A stretch of DNA of 48,076 nucleotides from M55B112 sp964539395. Lineage in GTDB: Bacteria > Bacteroidota > Bacteroidia > Bacteroidales > GCA-2748055. The notes under the pieces are model-generated. The model saw only the letters and a list, made by a program, of their open reading frames with translations. It was not told where the DNA came from and ran no database searches. The stretch covers positions 1 through 48,076 of the forward strand of contig CAZIIU010000023.1 of NCBI GenBank assembly GCA_964539395.1, written 5' to 3'. The first letter of the stretch is position 1. Each line of letters starts with the position of its first letter. The translations under genes and the position numbers were made by a program. Below are positions 34,883-41,952 of the stretch, piece by piece.

Positions 34883-36103
34883 TTATAATCTCATTGCTTT
34901 TAGTGCAGCCGCAGTGGCATCCTTTACCGAAGCTGATACATCCATCGGCTTTTTGGCACATGCCGCGGCATAAATCCCCTCTTGCTGTATTGCGTTGCAG
35001 AAACCATCTTCATTGCTTTGAACCTGCGGCACCCCGTTCGACGGGACGATCCCCGTTGCAAGCACCACCATATCAAACGTCTCATTCACTTTCTTTCCGG
35101 ACCCGACTTCTTCTGCAAACACACTAAGCCTGCCATCATCAGCGCAAGGCTTCACCCTGGCCACCTTTCCCTTTACAAGACTAATGTTGCTGCAATTCTC
35201 AACCCTGTTCAGGAAGTCCTCATTCCTTCCGGAAACCCGAAGATCGATATAGAAAATTGTGATCTTAGTGTCTGGCAGCAACTCTACAATATTCAGGGCA
35301 TGTTTCAGGGAGGCAGAACAGCAAACTGTTGAGCAATATGGCAGGTAGTTCCTGTCGCGTGATCCTGCACACTGCACGAAGGCAACCGATTCAGGAGGTG
35401 AACCGTCGGACGGCCGCTTCAGTTTTCCTCCGCCGGGACCGGTAACAGATAGCAGTCTTTCGAACTCAACATTGGTAACCACATCGGGTGATTCGTTGTA
35501 GGACAGTCCCACGATCCGGGATGCCTCTATAGTTTCCCATCCGGTAGCGACGATCACGGAGTGAACAGAGAGGGTCTCCTCCCTGGCCTCAGCTGTTAAA
35601 TCGATGGCGCCATAGTTGCATATATCTGCACACCTGGCACACGACAGTCCCGTGCAGAAAGAGGTATCTATTTCATATTTCTGTGGAAACGCCAGCGGGT
35701 AAGGCCTGTAAATCGCCTTTGTGGTTCCCATCCTGTAGTTAAAAGTATCCTGACGCTCCTCGGGACATACGGCGGTACATTCACCGCAGGCAGTGCAAAA
35801 ATCATTAACCATTTGTGGTGAAGTTCTGATCACCACCTGAAAATTTCCTCTTTTCCCCTGAATGCTTATCACTTCAGAATGGGTAAGCAGCCGGATCCGG
35901 GGATTGTTGCGGATGCGCCTGAAGTTGATCTCCATCCCACAGGCGGGCGGACAAAGTTTGGGGAAGTAATTGTGCATTTTCACTACATTTCCACCGAGAT
36001 GGGGAAATCTTTCAAGCAGGATCACCTCCCTGCCCGCCTCTGCAAGTTCAACCGCTGAGGTCACCCCGGAAATTCCACCGCCTATGACAAGGATTGGTAG
36101 CAT
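34883..36103 (-). CDS. qmoA: Quinone-interacting membrane oxidoreductase complex subunit QmoA
   Basis: QmoA is the shorter HdrA-like flavoprotein of the Qmo complex. The 406-residue protein begins with an FAD-binding loop (ILVIGGGISGVTSAVELAEA), followed by the typical YFPKLCPPACGMEINFRRI stretch near residue 46, a ferredoxin-like CTACGECTAVCPE near 96, a second cysteine group SFCTGLSCARCADIC near 148, and CSTVCCSASLKHAL near 265. It lacks the MvhD-like end of QmoB and the long N-terminal extension of methanogen HdrA, which fits QmoA. I start at the ATG at 36103; an upstream TTG adds three residues. It follows aprA by 121 bp and precedes qmoB by 4 bp. Confidence 0.93.
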   Translation of the reverse strand: MLPILVIGGGISGVTSAVELAEAGREVILLERFPHLGGNVVKMHNYFPKLCPPACGMEINFRRIRNNPRIRLLTHSEVISIQGKRGNFQVVIRTSPQMVNDFCTACGECTAVCPEERQDTFNYRMGTTKAIYRPYPLAFPQKYEIDTSFCTGLSCARCADICNYGAIDLTAEAREETLSVHSVIVATGWETIEASRIVGLSYNESPDVVTNVEFERLLSVTGPGGGKLKRPSDGSPPESVAFVQCAGSRDRNYLPYCSTVCCSASLKHALNIVELLPDTKITIFYIDLRVSGRNEDFLNRVENCSNISLVKGKVARVKPCADDGRLSVFAEEVGSGKKVNETFDMVVLATGIVPSNGVPQVQSNEDGFCNAIQQEGIYAAACAKKPMDVSASVKDATAAALKAMRL

Positions 36104-36224
36104 GAAAAGCAAATAGTATTATATTATCATTTTTGTCTTTCTAAGAGACAGTCCCGGCTCTGTTTCGTATATTCTGTAAGGCTCCCCTGGTTCAGAAATT
36201 TTCTAACTGAAATGTAGTCCTGAG

Positions 36225-38123
36225 TTACTCTTTCCCCGTGATCATATTACCAACCTTTCTCCGGATCATCTTCCACTCTCCGGTCCCGGGCAGATACCTG
36301 CAATTGGCGAAGACTTCCCAGTCGGGCTTTAACTCCGGATGGTCGGTTCTGAAATAATATCCGGGCCACCGCGTCTCTTCACGGAACAGCATTGTTCGGA
36401 TATGTGCTTCTGCCTGCCACATACGGTGTATGTTCTCCCAGCAGCGCATCAGTTCATTCGGATCTGAAGCAGCAAGCTTTTCGGCATCTTCCTTCATTAA
36501 CTGCAGGAACTCCATGCCCTTCTCCAGCAATGCCGCAGAGGTTCTGAATCCCACCGATGCACCTCCTGCATATTCGTCCATGATCTTCTGCAAACGGAAC
36601 ATAAACATCTTCGGTTTGATGAAATGAGGATTTACGTCCGGATCATTTGAATAGTTACTATGCGCTTCAAAAACCTCCAACGGTTTGAATACCTGCTTCT
36701 TCAGTTCATCAACTTTTTCTTCAGGTAGTTCAGGCAGATCGGGATTATCCAGGCAGAACACGATAGCAGCCTTACCTGCGATCCTGCCCTCGGTGAATGA
36801 ACCTGAAGAGAATTTATGGGATGACGCACCGGAGGCATCACCGGCAGCAAAAAGACCGGGAACGGTTGTAAGATTATCATAACCCCAGTGAGTCTCCTCG
36901 TCTGCAAGATCCTTAGGTCCGCTTACCCAGGCACCTGATGCACCCGAATGCGAGCTGATAAAATAGGGCTCACAGGCAGCTATTTCAGAGGGAGTCTCCT
37001 CAGGCATGATATTATGTGATGCCCAATTCAGGGCCTGACTGACAGTCATATCGAGAAAGTCCTCCCACGCTTCCGACTCCAGGTGTTTAAGCTTTCTCTT
37101 TGCCTCCTTCTCATCCGGGATATCGGCCACCAACTTTTGTATCGCTTCTTCAGTGTGCATATATATCGGACCATTCCCCTCCTCCAGTTCAAGAAGCATC
37201 AGGTAGTTCCTGAGGTTAGCAGGCGTCGGCTTTGCAGTTCCGTATGGTCCCCATTTCTCCAACTCATCTGCCCTGGTAACCATGTAATCCTCCCCTTTTG
37301 CATTGGTTGCTTTGGATTTAAAGAGCAGGAACCAGGCGCCAACCGGACCGTATGAATCTTTAAAGCGTACAGGCACGAACCGGACCTCCTGGCAAGTCAT
37401 TTCTGCCCCTGCTTTAAGTGTGAAATATGCACTCGCCCCGGAGTTGAATGGCGGATACCATGAACGTCCCAGTCCCTCCCCCACCGAACGCGGCCTGAAC
37501 ACATGAACAGCACCACCCATCGTATCGAGAACGGCCCTGGCCCTGAACACATAGAACTTCATCTCACGGACGCTGAATCCAACGGCGCCGGTACACCTGC
37601 CCTCTTCCAGGATCGGCTCGGTGATAAAAACACGTTCATAATACTTTCCATTCTCGCCCAGCTCTTTTAATGCAGTCTTTGCAGCCTCGGAGACGATATT
37701 TTTATAAGCCTCGCCATGGATCATGATCTGCCAGCGGCCTTCATTCACATAATTGCCGTTGTCATCCTTCCAGATCGGGAGCCCCCACTTCTCAAACAGG
37801 TGTACCGATGAGTCGACATGGCGTGCGATATTGGCCACAAGATCCTCCCTCACAATGCCCATCAGATCGTTTTTCACATAACCAACATAATCCTCGATGG
37901 TGTTCTTGCCGTTTTTGAGTCCGAGATAGAGGTTGATGGCCGACAACCCCATTGCTACTGCACCGCTGCGCTCCAGTGCTGCCTTATCGACCAGGGTCAC
38001 CTTCAGATTGTTCTTACGGGCCCAGTACGAAGCCTCATAGGCAGCACCGCAGGCTGCCATGCCGCCACCGAGGATCAACAGATCGGTCTCAACATAAACT
38101 GTTTCAAAACTCTCTGTGTTCAT
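36225..38123 (-). CDS. aprA: Dissimilatory adenylylsulfate reductase, alpha subunit
   Basis: AprA holds FAD and the active site that interconverts APS with AMP and sulfite. The 632 residues compare with 640-660 in known AprA. The FAD loop ILGGGMAACGAAYEA is at about 17-31. The active-site regions EVRFVPVRFKDSYGPVGAWF near 250 and FISSHSGASGAWVSGP near 387 contain the arginine and histidine that bind and activate the substrate in the Archaeoglobus enzyme. LFAAGDASGASSHKFSSGSF near 425 closes the FAD site. It belongs to the fumarate-reductase superfamily, but these segments are specific to AprA rather than SdhA/FrdA/NadB. It is preceded by aprB (28-bp gap) and followed by qmoABC. In a Bacteroidota chromosome it is unusual and suggests horizontal acquisition. 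Confidence 0.96.
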   Translation of the reverse strand: MNTESFETVYVETDLLILGGGMAACGAAYEASYWARKNNLKVTLVDKAALERSGAVAMGLSAINLYLGLKNGKNTIEDYVGYVKNDLMGIVREDLVANIARHVDSSVHLFEKWGLPIWKDDNGNYVNEGRWQIMIHGEAYKNIVSEAAKTALKELGENGKYYERVFITEPILEEGRCTGAVGFSVREMKFYVFRARAVLDTMGGAVHVFRPRSVGEGLGRSWYPPFNSGASAYFTLKAGAEMTCQEVRFVPVRFKDSYGPVGAWFLLFKSKATNAKGEDYMVTRADELEKWGPYGTAKPTPANLRNYLMLLELEEGNGPIYMHTEEAIQKLVADIPDEKEAKRKLKHLESEAWEDFLDMTVSQALNWASHNIMPEETPSEIAACEPYFISSHSGASGAWVSGPKDLADEETHWGYDNLTTVPGLFAAGDASGASSHKFSSGSFTEGRIAGKAAIVFCLDNPDLPELPEEKVDELKKQVFKPLEVFEAHSNYSNDPDVNPHFIKPKMFMFRLQKIMDEYAGGASVGFRTSAALLEKGMEFLQLMKEDAEKLAASDPNELMRCWENIHRMWQAEAHIRTMLFREETRWPGYYFRTDHPELKPDWEVFANCRYLPGTGEWKMIRRKVGNMITGKE

Positions 38124-38151
38124 TAATGTGCTTTTAGATTGAATACTCCCT

Positions 38152-38586
38152 TCATTTTGTATACAGCTTCGCTCCCAGACTTTCCGGCTCAGTTCTTAGT
38201 TCCGGACCCAGAATACTTCCATCCTCTTCAGCAAAACCTCCGGAGGTGGATAGCGTTCCCTCGGGTATGGTTCGAATAGGAAACTTGAATCGTTTGACCT
38301 GCTTATTGCGGAATCGCACCGACCACATGATGGCATCGGTACTGCGCAAAGGTTGAACAGCGGCACCCAGGGGCATAAAATCTGCGTAACCCCGTACCTC
38401 AATCGCCTGGTTGGGACAGATTTTTACACAGCTATAGCATTCCCAGCACATTTCAACCGCTCTGTTGTAAGCCTTGTTGGTCGACTTATCGAGTACCATC
38501 AGGTCGTTCGGGCAAATATACTGACACGCGGTTTTATCGAGTGCCTTACAGCCGTCGCATTTCTCATTGATAACAAAACTTGGCAT
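38152..38586 (-). CDS. aprB: Dissimilatory adenylylsulfate reductase, beta subunit
   Basis: AprB is the ferredoxin-like electron-transfer subunit. The 144-residue protein has eight cysteines for two [4Fe-4S] clusters: Cys10, 13, 21 and 25 in CDGCKALDKTACQYIC, whose long loop is typical of AprB, and Cys47, 50, 53 and 57 in CWECYSCVKIC. A beta-sheet segment (PLGAAVQPLRSTDAIMWSVRF near 72) and a C-terminal tail that wraps AprA follow; it is of the shorter kind. It is the first gene of aprBA-qmoABC, with a promoter-like TATGTTTG about 27 bp upstream. No sat (ATP sulfurylase) precedes it, unlike in many sulfate reducers. Confidence 0.96.
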   Translation of the reverse strand: MPSFVINEKCDGCKALDKTACQYICPNDLMVLDKSTNKAYNRAVEMCWECYSCVKICPNQAIEVRGYADFMPLGAAVQPLRSTDAIMWSVRFRNKQVKRFKFPIRTIPEGTLSTSGGFAEEDGSILGPELRTEPESLGAKLYTK

Positions 38587-38612
38587 ATTTCAGTTTAGGT
38601 TGGTATAAACAA

Positions 38613-38620
38613 CAAACATA
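38613..38620 (-). promoter_or_regulatory. Candidate -7 element of the aprBA-qmoABC operon
   Basis: The minus strand reads TATGTTTG, an exact match to the Bacteroidota consensus TAnnTTTG, about 27 bp before the aprB ATG. It suggests that the cluster is read by the host's own sigma factor. The -33 position has no clear TTTG. Confidence 0.5.
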
Positions 38621-38883
38621 GCAATTATTCGGCCTTGAAGGTCCGGATTCATCCCGGGGGAGAGAAATTTAGAATTATTTTAAGTATGGAGGAGAGGGCT
38701 TTTCCAGGGCTCGGTAGTATGAAGTTGGTAATAAATAAATGAACCTGGAAGAAAGTGTAACACGGCAAAAATGTTTACGTGAAATGTCGGCAATATAACG
38801 GGACAGAATAATGTAAATGGAAATACCATCGGAAAGGTGTATTGAGGAAATTAACAGGTTTGAGTTAAGGGTGAATATAAAAA

Positions 38884-39126
38884 ATGAACAGGACCAATGG
38901 AACGATGAAAATGTACAGGATCAATGGCACGATGAAAATGTACAGGACCAATGGAACGATGAAAATGTGCAGGATCAATGACCGGATGAAAATGTACAGG
39001 ATCAATGACCGGATGAAAATGTACAGGATCAATGGCACGATGAAAATGTGCAGGATCAATGACCGGATGAAAATGTACAGGATCAATGGCCCGATGATAA
39101 TGAACAGCCCTACAGAAACGAAATGA
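38884..39126 (+). repeat. 27-bp minisatellite upstream of aprB
   Basis: After a 21-base partial unit (38884-38904), seven 27-bp units run from 38905 to 39093 with the pattern ATGAAAATGTACAGGATCAA plus TGGCACG or TGACCGG; a degenerate eighth (39094-39120) and AAATGA close it. A plus-strand frame is open from ATG 38884 to TGA 39126 and would give a nine-residue repeat (MKMYRINGT). The minus strand is also open and would give a His-rich repeat (DPVHFHR.I). Openness in several frames follows from a period divisible by three, so neither is accepted as a gene. The remaining 38621-38883 shows nothing recognisable. Confidence 0.93.
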
Positions 39127-39192
39127 CAGAACAGCGGACATCCGAAAAGAGGTGATCAACGGAAATGTACAGATAGCCGGATCCGGTCCCTT

Positions 39193-40278
39193 TTACCTGT
39201 CGGCAGGATCCTCCTCCTGGTCCTCCTTAGTATATCCCTTCAGATACTTGTATTTCTCCTGCCGCTTGCGCCATCTTTCCCGAGCATATTCCTGCATATC
39301 TGAAACGGCATCCGTTTCATCCAGAATCTCGAATCCCAAAAGGGTTTCAATAATATCCTCCATTGTAACAATGCCCTGAAGACCTCCAAAATCGTCGACC
39401 ACAACAGCGATATGTTCTTTTCTTTGAAGCAGTTCCTCCCAAACAGAGAAGATTGGTCTCGACTGGTAGGTGATCAGGATATCCCTTTTAATATCTTTTA
39501 GCTTTAGCATATTTCCTTTTTCTGAAAGCTTCTCAAAAACAGTCTGGCGAAAGACATACCCGGTTATATTATCTAGTACTTCACTGTAAACCGGGATACG
39601 GGAGAAATGAAGGTAGGCAGCTACTTTGGGAAAATCAGCTAAAGACATATTCTCGTCTGCAGCAGAAACCACTACCCTGGGCGTCATAATCTCCCTGATT
39701 TTAAGGGTTCTGAGCCTGAGAATATTCTGGATGATCTTGTTCTCCTTTTCCCCAAATATACCCTCTTCCCTGCCAATGCGTGCGAGGGCAGACAGTTCCT
39801 CCCTGCTAGTGGTTTTCTCCTTTCCCGTTTTTGACAATAGTTTTGTAAAAAGGGCAGAAATCAATACCAGGGGGTATGTGATCAGGATTGTTACTTGTAT
39901 GCTTTGTCCTACAAATATGGCCAGTTGTCTCCAGAACCGGGCACCGATGGTTTTGGGAATGATCTCAGAGAAAATAAGGATCATTAGCGTAAGAATAGCT
40001 GATATGATTCCAAAGTAGACCTCGCCAAAAACTTTTACGGCCTGAGCCCCTACTCCTGCAGCTCCAACTGTATGGGCAATAGTATTAAGGGATAAAATGG
40101 CAGAAAGCGGCCTGTCGATCCTGCTCTTCATCAGGATCATCATTTTTGCTGTTTTACTTCCCTGGTCCTTTTTGATATACAGGTATGAAGGCGGGGTGGA
40201 AAGCAGGACTGCCTCCATGACAGAGCAAAGAAATGAGATCACAAGGGCAATAAACAGGTAGATGACTAGAAGTCCCAT
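39193..40278 (-). CDS. CNNM/CorC-type membrane protein with DUF21 and CBS domains
   Basis: The 361-residue protein has an N-terminal DUF21 domain with four hydrophobic helices (about residues 1-150: MGLLVIYLFIALVIS, then VLSLN-like AILSLNTIAHTVGAAGVG and IFSEIIPKTIGAR). A pair of CBS domains follows (about residues 190-320: EIMTPRVVVSAADENMS and HIAVVVDDFGGLQGIVTMEDI). It lacks the usual C-terminal CorC_HlyC domain and ends in a charged tail. Relatives move Mg2+ or Co2+, or were named hemolysin-like; transport of a divalent cation gated by adenine nucleotides is the likely role. I use the ATG at 40278; a longer TTG reading adds 19 residues. Confidence 0.85.
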   Translation of the reverse strand: MGLLVIYLFIALVISFLCSVMEAVLLSTPPSYLYIKKDQGSKTAKMMILMKSRIDRPLSAILSLNTIAHTVGAAGVGAQAVKVFGEVYFGIISAILTLMILIFSEIIPKTIGARFWRQLAIFVGQSIQVTILITYPLVLISALFTKLLSKTGKEKTTSREELSALARIGREEGIFGEKENKIIQNILRLRTLKIREIMTPRVVVSAADENMSLADFPKVAAYLHFSRIPVYSEVLDNITGYVFRQTVFEKLSEKGNMLKLKDIKRDILITYQSRPIFSVWEELLQRKEHIAVVVDDFGGLQGIVTMEDIIETLLGFEILDETDAVSDMQEYARERWRKRQEKYKYLKGYTKEDQEEDPADR

Positions 40279-40410
40279 TAAAGCATGTTTGAAACAAAGA
40301 TAATAATCTGGCAGGAATAATCCTGTAAACAGCAAAGGTGAGAATTCTGATGATCGTTGCCGGTATCACAGGTCTGCTCAGTAAAATGGAGGTCTGCCAT
40401 AGAATTGGTT

Positions 40411-41070
40411 TTACTTTCCAGCCTGCTTCCAAAGACCGGTTACATTCAGATAAAATATCTTCAGTTCGTTTTTTATCCTGTGGCGAAAGAGTCTGAATCG
40501 ATGCCTGAATCCTTTTCTCCTTGCCTCTGCTTCAGATGATTTATTGTAATGCGGGAAGGGCAGATTCGGTACCTCGGTTTTAAGAAAAGCGCAAAGCTTT
40601 TCCCATCCTTCACCTTTTGTAAAATCTATCACAAGCAAATCCTCCGGCCGATCTTTAAAATAATCTGTTACCCCGCTGTTATGGCGCCTGTATATCTCGA
40701 TAGCATTTTGTTTATGATACTTAACAACACCTTTGCCCCTGCCATAAATCCATTCATGGTGAGCTGCACGCAAATTTCCGATGTGTTTGGACACACTGGC
40801 ATACCATGAATCCTCATCGCGAATTGTCAGAATGAATTTTGATCCTGGAAACATTTTATCCAGTTCTTTATAGATCATGTACCATGGTGTATCCTCCATC
40901 GCATCATAATCTGCCAGAATGCGGCTTATTTTTTTATAATTGCCACGGAGTATCGGTACCAAAGCCCGCGGAGTTGTGTCTTTTACCCGATAGCCAAATA
41001 TTTTAAGCGCCTCGCGCAAAGTCGAGGTATCTGTTTTATGAAAACCAACACCTATGATTTTTCCCTGCAT
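40411..41070 (-). CDS. Sulfotransferase family protein
   Basis: The 219-residue protein resembles PAPS-dependent sulfotransferases. The N-terminal GVGFHKTDTSTLREAL (residues 7-22) fits the 5'-phosphosulfate-binding loop, with Asp where many have Gly or Thr. KFILTIRDEDSWYASV near residue 78 fits the 3'-phosphate-binding region (Arg and Ser), and a further segment, LLVIDFTKGEGWEKLCAFL near 145, closes the fold. It is a small cytoplasmic protein with a basic C-terminal tail; the acceptor is unknown. It has an unusually good Shine-Dalgarno (GGAGG) six bases before the ATG and follows the MscS gene by 9 bp, suggesting co-transcription. It uses PAPS, which derives from the APS that AprBA and CysH also use. 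Confidence 0.75.
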   Translation of the reverse strand: MQGKIIGVGFHKTDTSTLREALKIFGYRVKDTTPRALVPILRGNYKKISRILADYDAMEDTPWYMIYKELDKMFPGSKFILTIRDEDSWYASVSKHIGNLRAAHHEWIYGRGKGVVKYHKQNAIEIYRRHNSGVTDYFKDRPEDLLVIDFTKGEGWEKLCAFLKTEVPNLPFPHYNKSSEAEARRKGFRHRFRLFRHRIKNELKIFYLNVTGLWKQAGK

Positions 41071-41079
41071 GTTCCTCCG

Positions 41080-41904
41080 CTAATCTGATTCGACTCTCTG
41101 CTTCAAATGCACTTCCATCTGTGGGAATGGTATATTGATCCCCTCCTTGTTAAATGCATTATATACCCTCTCATTCATGTCGAAAAAGAGTGACCAGTAA
41201 TCCGGAGCCTTCACCCAAACCCTTACAACAATATTTACGGAACTATCTCCGAGGGAAGAGAGGGCAATAAACGGTTCCGGTTCCTTTAAAACCCGCTCAT
41301 CCGAATCCAGCAAATTTCTGAGTACTTTCCTTGCCTGTTCCACCTTGTTGCCATAAGCGATCCCAAAGGCCCAGTCAACCCTCCTGGTTTCTTCAGCCGA
41401 ATAGTTGATCATAGAGGTATTTGCCAGTGAACCATTGGGAAGAATAATGATCCTGGCATCAGGTGTTTTCAGTACTGTATTGAATACCTGTATCTCCTTA
41501 ACACTACCCGCATGTCCTTGAGCCTCAATATAATCACCAACTTTAAATGGTTTGAACAGAAGGATCATCACACCTCCGGCAAAATTCTGTAGTGTTCCGG
41601 ACAACGCCAACCCAACAGCAAGACCGGCAGCGCCCAACACAGCAATAAAAGAAGTCATTTCAATTCCCGCCATCCCGAGTACACTGATGAATAACAGTGC
41701 TCGCAGCAACGTTTTGAACAATGACCTCAGAAATGGTTTTAAAGAATCATCAAGCTTACTACGGTCCATCCTCTTACGGATTCCGTGCATAATAAGTCTG
41801 ATGACCCATACTCCCACAACAAGAACAAGAATAGCTCCCAGCAGCCTGGGACCATATTCAACAAGCACACCTGTCAGCTTTTCAAAAACCTGTTCACTGC
41901 TCAT
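41080..41904 (-). CDS. Small-conductance mechanosensitive channel, MscS family
   Basis: The 274-residue protein has the three-helix MscS core. Helix 1 is near residues 17-38 (LLGAILVLVVGVWVIRLIM), helix 2 near 57-80, and the pore helix near 88-120 carries AVLGAAGLAVGLALSGTLQN with the small-residue packing pattern. KPFKVGDYIEAQGHAGSV, a beta domain with ILPNGSLAN near residue 165, and a mixed C-terminal domain follow. Length matches E. coli MscS (286). It relieves hypo-osmotic pressure at the inner membrane. It is followed closely by the sulfotransferase gene and preceded by the ClC gene, all on the minus strand. Confidence 0.93.
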   Translation of the reverse strand: MSSEQVFEKLTGVLVEYGPRLLGAILVLVVGVWVIRLIMHGIRKRMDRSKLDDSLKPFLRSLFKTLLRALLFISVLGMAGIEMTSFIAVLGAAGLAVGLALSGTLQNFAGGVMILLFKPFKVGDYIEAQGHAGSVKEIQVFNTVLKTPDARIIILPNGSLANTSMINYSAEETRRVDWAFGIAYGNKVEQARKVLRNLLDSDERVLKEPEPFIALSSLGDSSVNIVVRVWVKAPDYWSLFFDMNERVYNAFNKEGINIPFPQMEVHLKQRVESD

Positions 41905-41952
41905 TTCTCAATCTTTTGAGTGTTTGTGTAAAAAACCAGAAATATAATAAAA

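Noticed and set aside
32764..36103. Heterodisulfide reductase (HdrABC) of methanogen or HdrABC-type electron-bifurcating kind
   Set aside because: The QmoB C-terminal MvhD-like end, the fused HdrC-cytochrome b of QmoC and the adjacent aprBA identify Qmo.
36225..38123. Succinate dehydrogenase/fumarate reductase or L-aspartate oxidase flavoprotein
   Set aside because: The active-site segments and the AprB partner are specific for APS reductase.
38851..39141. Minus-strand His-rich repeat frame (about 97 codons from an ATG at 39141) upstream of aprB
   Set aside because: It is the reverse reading of the 27-bp array; several frames stay open because the period is a multiple of three. There is no ribosome-binding or family evidence.
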